A stretch of DNA of 64,000 bases from positions 1 through 64,000 of the forward strand of contig JBNLFL010000024.1 of the NCBI GenBank assembly GCA_050305515.1, in the 5' to 3' direction. The notes beneath the pieces were generated by a model, which saw only the letters and a list, made by a program, of their open reading frames with translations, had not been told where the DNA came from and did no database searches. Each line of letters opens with the position of its first letter. The first letter of the stretch is position 1. Made by a program: the position numbers and the translations under genes. Positions 52,627 through 61,324 of this stretch are shown here, piece after piece. This DNA is from JAFGUB01 sp050305515 (lineage in GTDB: Bacteria > Campylobacterota > Campylobacteria > Campylobacterales > Sulfurimonadaceae).

Positions 52627-54117
52627 CTACGCTTCCTTAATCCCGCACTGCGGCGGTTCGGGGTCGACGTGAAAACGCCACTCCTGCTGCGGCAGATCGA
52701 AGAGTTTCTTTGACCCTTCCGGCCCCCAGCTCCCCGAAACGTAACTGTCGATGTAATCGCGCTGCCTGCTCCATTCTGCAATAACCGGATCGACCACCTT
52801 CCACGCCGCTCTGACCTCATCGTAGCGCAAAAAGAGGGAGCGGTCGCCTTCAACGACATCAAGCAGCAGATCTTCATAGGCATCAGGCGCATCACCGCAG
52901 GGTGAGAGGCTGGCATCGAGACTGAGCTGCTGCGTCTGCATCCCGAGCTCCGGCTGTTTTGCCGTCATCTCGATTTTTATGGCTTCATTGGGCTGAACGC
53001 GGAAAATGATCCAGTTCGGCTCCATCTTCTTGAGTTGCGAGGGTTTGAAAAACTGCTGCGGGGGATGCTTGAAACAGATACTTATCAGCGTCTGGCTTCT
53101 TGCCATGTTCTTGCCGGTCTGAATGTAAAACGGCACCCCTTCCCAACGCCAATTGTCAACATAGAGCTTGAGCGCCGCATAGGTCTCGGTAACACTCTGG
53201 GGATCGACACCCGCTTCCTGCAAATACGCTTTGACACCTTTGTCGCCGATTGTTCCTTCGACATACTGCGCACGGTACGCCTGGGAGTTGACCTGATTTT
53301 TCGTGATGGGGCGGATGGAGCGCAGCAGTTTGACCTTTTCATCCCGCAGCGACTCGGCGTCCATCGATGCCGGCGGCTCCATCGCAATGAGGGCGAGCAG
53401 TTGCAGCAGATGGCTCTGAATCATATCACGCATGGCGCCGCTGCCGTCATAATAGCCCGCGCGGCTGCCGATGGGGCGATCTTCTGCGTGGGTAATCTGG
53501 ATATGGTCGATGTAGTTACGGTTCCAGAGCGGTTCCATCAAAATGTTCGCAAAACGGAACACCATGATGTTCTGCACCATCCCTTTGCCCAGATAGTGGT
53601 CGATACGGTAAATCTGTTCTTCACCCAGATAGCGCTCAAGATGATGCTGCAAAGCCGCAGCCGAACTCTCGTCATAACCAAAGGGTTTTTCCAGTACCAC
53701 ACGCCGCCAGCCCCCGTTTTGATGCAACAGGCCCGTATGTTCCAAATGCCGCACAACCGTAGCATACTCCGAAGGGCTCATGGAGAGATAGAAGGCAATA
53801 TTTTGTGCCGTAGCGCCCAGATGACGCTGCAACCTCAGGTAATGTTCTTCTTCGTTCACATCCATCCGCACATAGCTGAGGCGTTGTGCCAAACGTTCAA
53901 AACCTTCCGCTTCAAGAGTCCCGCGAACTGATTTTTCAAGTGCCGTACGAACCATGTCATGCCATGCGGCATCATCAAGCTCGCGCCGTCCGATGGCAAC
54001 GATCCGCATCTGCGCCTCCAGCCGTGCTTCACACTCAAGCCTGTAAAACGCAGGCATCAGTTTGCTCAGCGACAGATTGCCCGTTGCCCCGAAAATGACA
54101 AAAGCCGTTTCTATCAT
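52627..54117 (-). CDS. zwf: Glucose-6-phosphate 1-dehydrogenase
   Basis: A 496-residue G6P dehydrogenase. It makes 6-phosphogluconolactone and NADPH. The cofactor fingerprint is VIFGATGNLSLSKLMPA; the substrate motif is RIDHYLGKGMVQN; KEY lysine/histidine positions are normal. The start at 54117 (MIETAFV) follows GGGAGGCG; a frame to 54207 would add 30 unlikely residues. It begins two bases after the gnd stop, so gnd and zwf are one operon. No lactonase (pgl) gene is seen in between. Confidence 0.95.
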   Translation of the reverse strand: MIETAFVIFGATGNLSLSKLMPAFYRLECEARLEAQMRIVAIGRRELDDAAWHDMVRTALEKSVRGTLEAEGFERLAQRLSYVRMDVNEEEHYLRLQRHLGATAQNIAFYLSMSPSEYATVVRHLEHTGLLHQNGGWRRVVLEKPFGYDESSAAALQHHLERYLGEEQIYRIDHYLGKGMVQNIMVFRFANILMEPLWNRNYIDHIQITHAEDRPIGSRAGYYDGSGAMRDMIQSHLLQLLALIAMEPPASMDAESLRDEKVKLLRSIRPITKNQVNSQAYRAQYVEGTIGDKGVKAYLQEAGVDPQSVTETYAALKLYVDNWRWEGVPFYIQTGKNMARSQTLISICFKHPPQQFFKPSQLKKMEPNWIIFRVQPNEAIKIEMTAKQPELGMQTQQLSLDASLSPCGDAPDAYEDLLLDVVEGDRSLFLRYDEVRAAWKVVDPVIAEWSRQRDYIDSYVSGSWGPEGSKKLFDLPQQEWRFHVDPEPPQCGIKEA

Positions 54118-54118
54118 A

Positions 54119-55534
54119 CTACGCCTCCCCGCCGATCCAGTCGGTATGAAATTTTTCGCCGCGCGGTGCATCGATGCGTTCATAGGTATGGGCGCCGAAG
54201 TAGTCACGCTGCGCCTGAATCATCGCAGCTGATCCGCGTTTGGTCCGGTAGCCGTCAAAAAATGCGAGTGCCGCACTCATGGCGGGGACGGGAATCTGCT
54301 GCGCAATGGCAAAGGTAAGCGTGTCGCGCCAGTGGCTCTCGGCCTCTTTGATGGCCGTTTCAAAGAAGCCATCCTGCAGCAGACTCGGCAATTCGGGATT
54401 CTGCTCAAACGCCCGGCGGATCTCGCCTAAAAAGCGGCTGCGGATGATACACCCGCCGCGCCACATCATGGCGATGCCACCGTAATTGAGCTGCCAGCCG
54501 TAGCGCTGCGCCGCTTCGCGCATGAGCATGTAACCCTGTGTGTAGGAGATGATTTTCGAGGCATAGAGCGCGTCATGCAGCGCCGCAAGCATCCGCTCAC
54601 GCTCCGGCGGCACCACCGTGGCGCGTTTTGGATAGCGCTCGGCTGCTGCGGCACGCTCTTCTACCAGAGACGAGAGGCATCGGGCATAGACCGATTCGGT
54701 TATAAGGCTGAGCGGAATACCGCTCTCAAGCGCGTTGATGGCGGTCCACATTCCAGTCCCTTTCTGTCCTGCGGCATCGAGAATCTTCTCAATAAGCGGT
54801 GCGCCGTCGCTGTCCGTCACTCTCAAAACAGCGGCTGTAATCTCTATAAGGTAAGAGTCAAGAACTCCTTCATTCCAGCGTGCAAACACCTCATGGCACT
54901 CCATTGCGCTCATCCCCAGACCTTCGTGCATCAGGATATAGGCTTCCGCGATAAGCTGCATGTCTCCGTACTCGATACCGTTATGAACCATTTTGACATA
55001 ATGCCCCGCACCCGCTTCGCCGACCCAGTCACAGCAGGGTTCGCCGTCCACTTTCGCACTGATGGCCTGAAAAACGCTCTTGACAGACTCCCACGCCGCG
55101 CGGTTGCCGCCGGGCATGATGGAAGGGCCGTGACGCGCCCCCTCTTCGCCGCCGGAAATTCCCGTTCCGATGTAAAGAATGCCTTTTTCGGAGAGCTCCC
55201 GAGTACGGCGCGTCGTATCACTGTAGAGAGAATTGCCGCCATCAATGAGAATGTCACCCGGCTCTATCAGCGGCACGAGCTGGGCGATGAGCGCATCGAC
55301 CGCGTCTCCCGCCCTGACCATCATCATAATTTTTCTCGGATGTGTCAGCGCCGCGACAAAAGCTTCAAGCGTATGAAATCCCGTAATGGCATCCGGATGT
55401 TTGGCAACAAAGCTGTCCGTCGTTGCCGCGGTGCGGTTGTACACCGCCACATTAAAGCCGTGATCTGCCATGTTCAGGACAAGATTCTGTCCCATGACCG
55501 CCAATCCGATAAGTCCGATATCCGCCGGTTTCAT
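54119..55534 (-). CDS. gnd: 6-phosphogluconate dehydrogenase, decarboxylating
   Basis: A 471-residue GndA. It oxidises and decarboxylates 6-phosphogluconate to ribulose 5-phosphate with NADPH. The dinucleotide fold is IGLIGLAVMGQNL; the substrate motif is ISGGEEGARHGPSIMPGG; the catalytic lysine is in HYVKMVHNGIEYGDM. The start at 55534 follows AGGA at the right distance; a closer ATG two codons earlier does not. It is a full-length enzyme and pairs with zwf. Confidence 0.95.
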   Translation of the reverse strand: MKPADIGLIGLAVMGQNLVLNMADHGFNVAVYNRTAATTDSFVAKHPDAITGFHTLEAFVAALTHPRKIMMMVRAGDAVDALIAQLVPLIEPGDILIDGGNSLYSDTTRRTRELSEKGILYIGTGISGGEEGARHGPSIMPGGNRAAWESVKSVFQAISAKVDGEPCCDWVGEAGAGHYVKMVHNGIEYGDMQLIAEAYILMHEGLGMSAMECHEVFARWNEGVLDSYLIEITAAVLRVTDSDGAPLIEKILDAAGQKGTGMWTAINALESGIPLSLITESVYARCLSSLVEERAAAAERYPKRATVVPPERERMLAALHDALYASKIISYTQGYMLMREAAQRYGWQLNYGGIAMMWRGGCIIRSRFLGEIRRAFEQNPELPSLLQDGFFETAIKEAESHWRDTLTFAIAQQIPVPAMSAALAFFDGYRTKRGSAAMIQAQRDYFGAHTYERIDAPRGEKFHTDWIGGEA

Positions 55535-55688
55535 ACGCATCCTTTTTTCTGTTATGCGGTTATTGTACTCCAATCTGACTGCCCGAATATTACGAAAACG
55601 GACTAGACTTAAAAATGAAGCAAGGTGGAGAAAGACGCTACTTTGGCCTGAAAATTGCATATCCCGGTACAAACGCAAAGGGCTGTGC

Positions 55689-56285
55689 ATGACCATCGAT
55701 CTGAATCTTAAAAATCCTGATGAAGCTTTTTTTGAAGCCATTGAAGAGATTATGGAAGATCAGATGATCCAGATGTTTGTCACCCACCCCGATACCCCCG
55801 ATGACATTGAGCGGATTCAGGCACTTGCAGGGCAGTATCAGCCGCTTTTTTACACGCTTCCGATCGCGTTTGCAGAGAAATCCGATACCAACTGCGTCGG
55901 ATGGCGCATCAGCACGGCCGATGCTCTCGGCGACCAGCAGGATGAGAAAACGCTTTTTATTGATGAGGGCGATCTCGATGCGACCTTACTGGAAAAACTT
56001 TCAACGCTCAAACGCGGCATCATTCTCAATGCAACCCACACGCACGCAAATCTGCCTGCTTTACATGTAAGCCTCGGAGCCGGTGCCATCGACGGATTTG
56101 ATACCGAAGCACTCAGTGCCCTTCCAATGGACCGTATCGTATTGCAAAGTAGCTATCCGGACACGGATTTCGATGCCCTTCACGATACCGTCAAAACCAT
56201 CTCCAATGCCATGTTTCGTCCGGAACAGAGCATCATTGCCCGGGCAACCAAAAGCGCATTGAGCCTTCTCGGTTTTCGTTCCTGA
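55689..56285 (+). CDS. TatD-like protein with altered metal site
   Basis: A 198-residue protein whose C-terminal half resembles TatD-family hydrolases (LGAGAIDGFDTEALSALPMD followed by RIVLQSSYPDTDFD). The usual N-terminal HxH and several metal ligands are not seen, and the protein is shorter than TatD (260). Catalysis is therefore doubtful. The start at 55689 has a weak AAAGGG upstream. A TTACATGTAA lies in-frame (LHV) at 56061. Confidence 0.45.
   Translation: MTIDLNLKNPDEAFFEAIEEIMEDQMIQMFVTHPDTPDDIERIQALAGQYQPLFYTLPIAFAEKSDTNCVGWRISTADALGDQQDEKTLFIDEGDLDATLLEKLSTLKRGIILNATHTHANLPALHVSLGAGAIDGFDTEALSALPMDRIVLQSSYPDTDFDALHDTVKTISNAMFRPEQSIIARATKSALSLLGFRS
56061..56070. repeat. TTACATGTAA within the TatD-like gene
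   Basis: Exact copy in coding sequence, read as LHV. Confidence 0.9.
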
Positions 56286-56402
56286 TGATCAATTGATTAT
56301 TATTGCATCAACATGAAGGTGTGTTCACATTCAATATAACGATGAATAAATATTCGTTTGTTATATACTATTTCAATTATTTCCTACAGTTTGAAAGCAG
56401 TT

Positions 56403-58298
56403 ATGAAACATCTTCTGACCCTCTTTCCTTTTGTCACAAAAATCATTCAGGAACTGGAACATCAGAACAAACTGCTGAACAAAATCACGCTCACGGGAAA
56501 AATCAACGCACTTGATGTTGCGGCAACCCTTTTTGAATTTACCGATGCCACCATCAAAACCTTTGACACACTGAAGAACGAACTGGTAGAAGCGCTTCTT
56601 GAAGAGAATCTGAAAAAACATACCACCGTACTTGAATCAAAGTCAAAAGTTGCCATCAATATTCTGATCCGGAATCTTTTCGAGAGGACTGCCGATGTCG
56701 GTTTTCTGGCAACGGACGGCGTCATCATCGATTTTCTGACAACCGGCGGGATTGATGAAGCGAGCATGCGTTCACGACTTATCTCCTATGCCAAAAAATA
56801 CACCGTCTATAATGAAATCATCGTCTTTGATCTTGAGGGAAATCCCAAGGTTAACATTCATCCGACAAACCGTCCTCTCAAACTTGATGACGCCATTTTA
56901 AAAGAAGCGCTTCAAAGCGATACCTATGTCGAACGCTATGCGCACTTTCCTTTCTTTTCCTCACAATCGCGTACCCTCATCTATGCCCAGAGAATTTTGA
57001 AAGAGAACCGGAGCGTTGGGGTACTGGTGCTCTGTTTCAGACTCGATGACGAGTTCCGACGCATTCTCGAGCATCTCTCCAACGAATACGAACTCATCGG
57101 CGTTGCCGGGAAAGAGGGGGCGATGTCACGGGTGGAAAAGAGTACCATCTTGCAAAAAATGCGTTACAGCAGTGCCGCCTATACCCTGCTTGATAAGCGC
57201 CAGCTCTGCATTACTTCCAAAACAACGGGTTATCAGGGCTACTCCGGGCTGGACGAGTGGTACGGTTTTGCCATAGCCAGAAAAATGGAACCGCCGCATT
57301 CAAGAACCTCGGATGAAACCGAACATCGCCGCCATCAATCCAAGCTCCTCAATGACAAGCTTCAGAGCGTCATCGCCAAAGCGGACGATCTGGTTGAAGA
57401 TCTCAGCGACGTCATTATCAACGGGGAGCTCATTGCATCGAAACGCCGGGTTTATGTGCTTTCGCCCATTCTCGACAATCTCCGTATCGTCAGTTCTTCC
57501 CTGCTGGAAACCATCAAAAACTCGGTTGACAATCTGGAGTATCTGGTCCGAACCTCACTGGTTGACGAAAGCAAACTGGCATCCCATCTTGCCATCGACA
57601 TCATGGACCGCAATCTCTACGAACGCGCCAACGACTGCCGATGGTGGGCACTGACACCCCTCTTTCAGCGTGAGCTTTCCCGTGACAACCCGGATTCGGA
57701 AGCACTCAACGCTACATTACATTACATCAACGCCCTCTACACGGTCTATACCAATCTCTTCCTGTTCGACAGAAACGGACGGATCTGCGCCGCATCCAAT
57801 GACCGCAGCATCATAGGCCAGAACGTTCCACAGGGTTATCTGGGCAAAGTACTCTCCAATTCCAATGAACAGCACTATACCGTCAGCAGTTTTGAGACGA
57901 CCCCGTTTTACGAAGCGGGGCCGACATACATCTACTTCGCTACCGTCAGGCATAAAAACAGCGCTGTCGGAGGGATCGGTATTGTTTTTGATGCAGCCGT
58001 AGAGTTTCCGGCAATGCTCAAAGACAGCTTCCCGCTCAATAAAAACGGCTTTTCCGCTTTTATTGACAAAGAACGGCGTATCATCGCTTCTTCAGGATGC
58101 GATCTTAAAACACTTGAGACGCTGCCAATCGAGCCGAGACTGCTTGAAAAGCATACATCGCACGCCTATTATGAGTTCATCACCTATAATGAGCGCCCCT
58201 ATCTCTTCAGCGCGGTCAAATCACAGGGCTACCGCGAGTACAAGACGGAGGACAACTACCGTAACGAGCTCTTCGCCGTTACGATGATCGAAGTGTAA
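56403..58298 (+). CDS. Cache-like sensor protein with internal duplication, no output domain
   Basis: A 631-residue protein without signal peptide or clear membrane helix. Two similar halves are visible: IRNLFERTADVGFLATDGV in the first and MDRNLYERANDCRWWALTPL in the second, each followed by a short helical part and a YxxYxxxxxFDxxG strand segment (YNEIIVFDLEGNP and YTNLFLFDRNGR). No kinase, GGDEF or methyl-accepting region is seen. A role as a soluble sensory or scaffold protein is inferred. The ATG follows only a weak SD. Confidence 0.55.
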   Translation: MKHLLTLFPFVTKIIQELEHQNKLLNKITLTGKINALDVAATLFEFTDATIKTFDTLKNELVEALLEENLKKHTTVLESKSKVAINILIRNLFERTADVGFLATDGVIIDFLTTGGIDEASMRSRLISYAKKYTVYNEIIVFDLEGNPKVNIHPTNRPLKLDDAILKEALQSDTYVERYAHFPFFSSQSRTLIYAQRILKENRSVGVLVLCFRLDDEFRRILEHLSNEYELIGVAGKEGAMSRVEKSTILQKMRYSSAAYTLLDKRQLCITSKTTGYQGYSGLDEWYGFAIARKMEPPHSRTSDETEHRRHQSKLLNDKLQSVIAKADDLVEDLSDVIINGELIASKRRVYVLSPILDNLRIVSSSLLETIKNSVDNLEYLVRTSLVDESKLASHLAIDIMDRNLYERANDCRWWALTPLFQRELSRDNPDSEALNATLHYINALYTVYTNLFLFDRNGRICAASNDRSIIGQNVPQGYLGKVLSNSNEQHYTVSSFETTPFYEAGPTYIYFATVRHKNSAVGGIGIVFDAAVEFPAMLKDSFPLNKNGFSAFIDKERRIIASSGCDLKTLETLPIEPRLLEKHTSHAYYEFITYNERPYLFSAVKSQGYREYKTEDNYRNELFAVTMIEV

Positions 58299-58490
58299 TC
58301 ACTGATTTAAAAAGTCGGTGTCATTGAGTACCACGGCATCGGCAAAGCCGTCGTTTTCGCTTTTTGGCGCAGTGGAAAATCCTGTGATCTCTCCGCAGGT
58401 CGGACATTTACCGGCATTAAGGAGCGCGAGTTGATCTACCGTAATACGGGCATCGCAGGCCTGACAGTAAAAGAAGAATTCCGCTTCCAT
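58299..58490 (-). CDS. Small zinc-ribbon-like protein
   Basis: A 63-residue protein with two CxxC pairs (FYCQACDARI and KCPTCGEI) spaced like a zinc ribbon. The tail is acidic. It overlaps the stop codon of the following paralogue gene (TGATG), so the two are coupled. The function is unknown; zinc-ribbon proteins often bind nucleic acid or protein. Confidence 0.65.
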   Translation of the reverse strand: MEAEFFFYCQACDARITVDQLALLNAGKCPTCGEITGFSTAPKSENDGFADAVVLNDTDFLNQ

Positions 58491-58702
58491 CAGTAACTGC
58501 CTTCTCCGACACTGATAACAAAATTGTCATCAACCGGTATAACGGAAAACTCATGCTGACCGCAGAAGGTCTCGTTGAGTTCCTGAGCCCATGCACGGGC
58601 GACGCGATATGCATTTTCCTTATCGTCAAACGTTTTGATCTGGGGCATCCCTTTGCGCTTGGCACATCCGCACATTTTTTCTACAACAACATGGTATTCC
58701 AT
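58490..58702 (-). CDS. Cys-motif small protein family, copy C
   Basis: A 70-residue protein, MEYHVVVEKMCGCAKRKGMP at its start, with FCGQHEFSV and NFVISVGEGSY. It is the third paralogue in this window and lacks the extra C-terminal cysteines of the other two. AAGGAG precedes the ATG. It is translationally coupled to a downstream zinc-ribbon gene. Confidence 0.7.
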   Translation of the reverse strand: MEYHVVVEKMCGCAKRKGMPQIKTFDDKENAYRVARAWAQELNETFCGQHEFSVIPVDDNFVISVGEGSY

Positions 58703-58845
58703 TTTGGCTCCTTGGCTTTTCTCCCCTTTTGCATCAACTGTTCCCGTTCATCAATTCCGTTTAAACCAATTTGTATCTATGGGGTAATATCACGGTAATG
58801 GTCTGCTTTTATACTCCCGGTCTATAATACCAATCAGGAGTCCCT

Positions 58846-60648
58846 ATGTCATTAAATCTGCACTACTCCGCTGCGGCGCTTCTCCTTTCCGGAACCCTGT
58901 TTACCGGATGCGGCGACAGCAACGGTAGCAAGCATGAACCGCTAAACCTCTCCATTATCCACGTCAATGACACCCACTCGCACCTTGACAGCGAGAGCTA
59001 CAGCCTTAAATTCAACGGTGTCAGTACCACGACCGAGATCGGCGGCTATCCCCGTGTCATAACGAAAATCGGAGCACTTCAGAACGCTTCGGAAAACACC
59101 CTGACGCTCAATGCCGGCGATACATTTCAGGGAACGCTCTATTACTCCCTTTTTAAAGGCGATGCGGATGCCGCCATGCTTAACCTCATCAAATGGGATG
59201 CGCTCGAACTGGGCAACCACGAGTTTGACGACGGCGACGCGCAGCTGGCGAACTATCTGGGCAAACTCGCTACGGCCGATATCATCGCCGCCAATGTCGA
59301 ACCGGCCAAAAGCAGTGTACTTGCAGGAATGTGGGAACCGTATGTCATCAAAACCTATTCTAACGGCGAACGCGTCGGTGTTATCGGTATCGATATCGTA
59401 CAAAAAACGCAGGTCTCCTCCAATCCCGGCGACGACATCGCTTTTTCCGAAGAGATCGCAACGGCCCAGAAATACATCAATGTGCTGCAAAATAAAGGGA
59501 TTAACAAAATTGTTCTGCTGACGCATCAGGGGTATGAAACGGATGTCGCCATGGCATCCAAACTTAAAGGGGTCGACGTCATTATCGGCGGAGATTCGCA
59601 TACGCTTCTGGGAGACTTCAGCAGTGTGGGGCTCACAACGCCTGCGGGCTACGACTATCCAACCGTCACGGTGAACGCTTCGGGTGAAACGGTCTGTGTC
59701 GCCCAGGCGTGGCAGTATGCCTACGTCGTCGGAAATATGAGCGTCGATTTTGACGAGAAGGGTGTCGTAGAGAGCTGTGGCGGCACGGCGACCCTGCTGA
59801 TGGGTGAAAGTTTCGTCCAGAAAGATGCTGCGACGGGTACGAGTGCCGAAGTAACCGGTGCCACCCGCGATGCCATCATGAATGTCATCAATACCCATGC
59901 CAATCTTGAGATTGTCGCAAAAAATGCCACAGCCGAAGCGGCGCTTGCCTCTTACCGTTCTCAGGTCGACGCGCAAAAAGCGACCATTATCGGAAGCTCA
60001 AGTGAATTTCTGGGCCACAACCGCATTCCCGGAGATGCCTATGACAAGGTTGCAGCACTGCCACTTGGCAGCGATATCGCACCCATTGTCTCCAAGGCGT
60101 TCTATGATCTCTCCAACCGCGCGGATGCGTGTATCCAAAATGCCGGCGGCGTGCGTATAGCGGTCCCGGAAGGAGAAATCACGATGAATACCGCCTATAC
60201 GCTTCTGCCGTTTGCCAACACGCTCTTTGAAATTGACATGTACGGCAGCGAGATCAAACAGGTGCTTGAAGACGCGCTTACCAACTACCTCGACAACGGC
60301 GGTTCTACGGGCTCATTCCCTTACGCCTACGGTCTGCGCTACGACATCGATACGACGCAAGCTGCCAACCACCGCATCAGCAATCTTGAGATTAAAAACC
60401 GCACAACCGGAACATGGTCGGCCATTGATGACAACGCCATGTATGTCATCGTCTCCAACAACTTCACCGCGGCCGGGAATGACGGTTATGTCACATTCGC
60501 AACCGTACAGGCGGAGCGCGGCCTGGGTATCGACACCTACCTCGACTATGCACTCAGCTTCGTCCGCTATGTGGAAAACCTGACGGCTGAGGGCAAAAGC
60601 CTGAGCAAACTCCCCGCGGAAGAGCATCCGATCAAAAGCTTCAAGTAA
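58846..60648 (+). CDS. 5'-nucleotidase / UshA-like lipoprotein
   Basis: A 600-residue exported lipoprotein (lipobox FTGCG). The N-terminal metallophosphatase has IIHVNDTHSH, NAGDTFQG, LGNHEFDDGD, LLTHQGYETD and GGDSHTLLG. The C-terminal substrate domain has NAGGVRIAVP and LLPFANTLFEIDM. It dephosphorylates extracellular nucleotides or UDP-sugars for salvage. AGGAG precedes the ATG. A strong bidirectional terminator follows. Confidence 0.92.
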   Translation: MSLNLHYSAAALLLSGTLFTGCGDSNGSKHEPLNLSIIHVNDTHSHLDSESYSLKFNGVSTTTEIGGYPRVITKIGALQNASENTLTLNAGDTFQGTLYYSLFKGDADAAMLNLIKWDALELGNHEFDDGDAQLANYLGKLATADIIAANVEPAKSSVLAGMWEPYVIKTYSNGERVGVIGIDIVQKTQVSSNPGDDIAFSEEIATAQKYINVLQNKGINKIVLLTHQGYETDVAMASKLKGVDVIIGGDSHTLLGDFSSVGLTTPAGYDYPTVTVNASGETVCVAQAWQYAYVVGNMSVDFDEKGVVESCGGTATLLMGESFVQKDAATGTSAEVTGATRDAIMNVINTHANLEIVAKNATAEAALASYRSQVDAQKATIIGSSSEFLGHNRIPGDAYDKVAALPLGSDIAPIVSKAFYDLSNRADACIQNAGGVRIAVPEGEITMNTAYTLLPFANTLFEIDMYGSEIKQVLEDALTNYLDNGGSTGSFPYAYGLRYDIDTTQAANHRISNLEIKNRTTGTWSAIDDNAMYVIVSNNFTAAGNDGYVTFATVQAERGLGIDTYLDYALSFVRYVENLTAEGKSLSKLPAEEHPIKSFK

Positions 60649-60667
60649 AAAGCCCTCTCGGGCTTTT
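60648..60667. terminator. Bidirectional Rho-independent terminator
   Basis: AAAAGCCC-TCTC-GGGCTTTT forms an 8-bp stem with a 4-base loop. The A/T ends give a T-run on both strands, so it serves both the nucleotidase gene (+) and the ktrA gene (-), which converge here. Confidence 0.85.
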
Positions 60668-60673
60668 GTCTTC

Positions 60674-61324
60674 CTATATCCTTTTGCTCAGCGCCTCGAT
60701 ATGGGTGCTGTCTCCCATTACGACCAGGATATCGCCGCGTTCAAGGACATCGTCCTTTTCAAACGACGTATTCCAGCTCCCCAGATGTTTGTAGGCAATC
60801 GGTTTGACATGAAACTCCGAATCGAAACGTTCGGATCGCACCGATTCACCTAATAGAAAAGGCGGCACGGTAAGCTTGGCAATTTTCATTGTTATGGAGA
60901 GGTCGATGGTCTCATAGTTGATATTTTCCGCCAGCTGTTTGACAATACGCTTGGCTGTCTCTTTTTCGGGGTAAATCACTTTCGCGGCGCCGAGTTTGGA
61001 GAGAATCTGGCCGTGAATGACGGTAATCGCCTTGGCTACGACGGTCTCAACGCCAAGTTCCTTGAGTGCCATGACCGTCAGGATACTCGATTCAATGTGC
61101 GTCCCGATACTTACCACGGCAATATCTACCTGCGCGATGCCCGCTTCGCGCAACGCCGCCATATCGGTCGAATCGAGTGCTATCGCGTCAATCACATATT
61201 CGTTGATCTCCCGCAATACCTCTTCGTTACGATCCACGGCAATCACGCTGAGTCCCTGCTGTGCGAGTCCTTTGGCAACATGAAAGCCGAATTTCCCCAG
61301 TCCGATAACCGCATATGTCTTCAT
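60674..61324 (-). CDS. ktrA: Ktr/Trk potassium uptake regulatory subunit
   Basis: A 216-residue RCK protein. The N-terminal nucleotide fold is YAVIGLGKFGFHVAKGL with VIAVDRNEEVL; the C-terminal RCK_C domain ends RGDILVVMGDS. It gates the KtrB/TrkH channel by binding ATP/ADP or NAD(H). Its start overlaps the ktrB stop (ATGA). It is KtrA-sized, not the doubled TrkA of E. coli. Confidence 0.9.
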   Translation of the reverse strand: MKTYAVIGLGKFGFHVAKGLAQQGLSVIAVDRNEEVLREINEYVIDAIALDSTDMAALREAGIAQVDIAVVSIGTHIESSILTVMALKELGVETVVAKAITVIHGQILSKLGAAKVIYPEKETAKRIVKQLAENINYETIDLSITMKIAKLTVPPFLLGESVRSERFDSEFHVKPIAYKHLGSWNTSFEKDDVLERGDILVVMGDSTHIEALSKRI

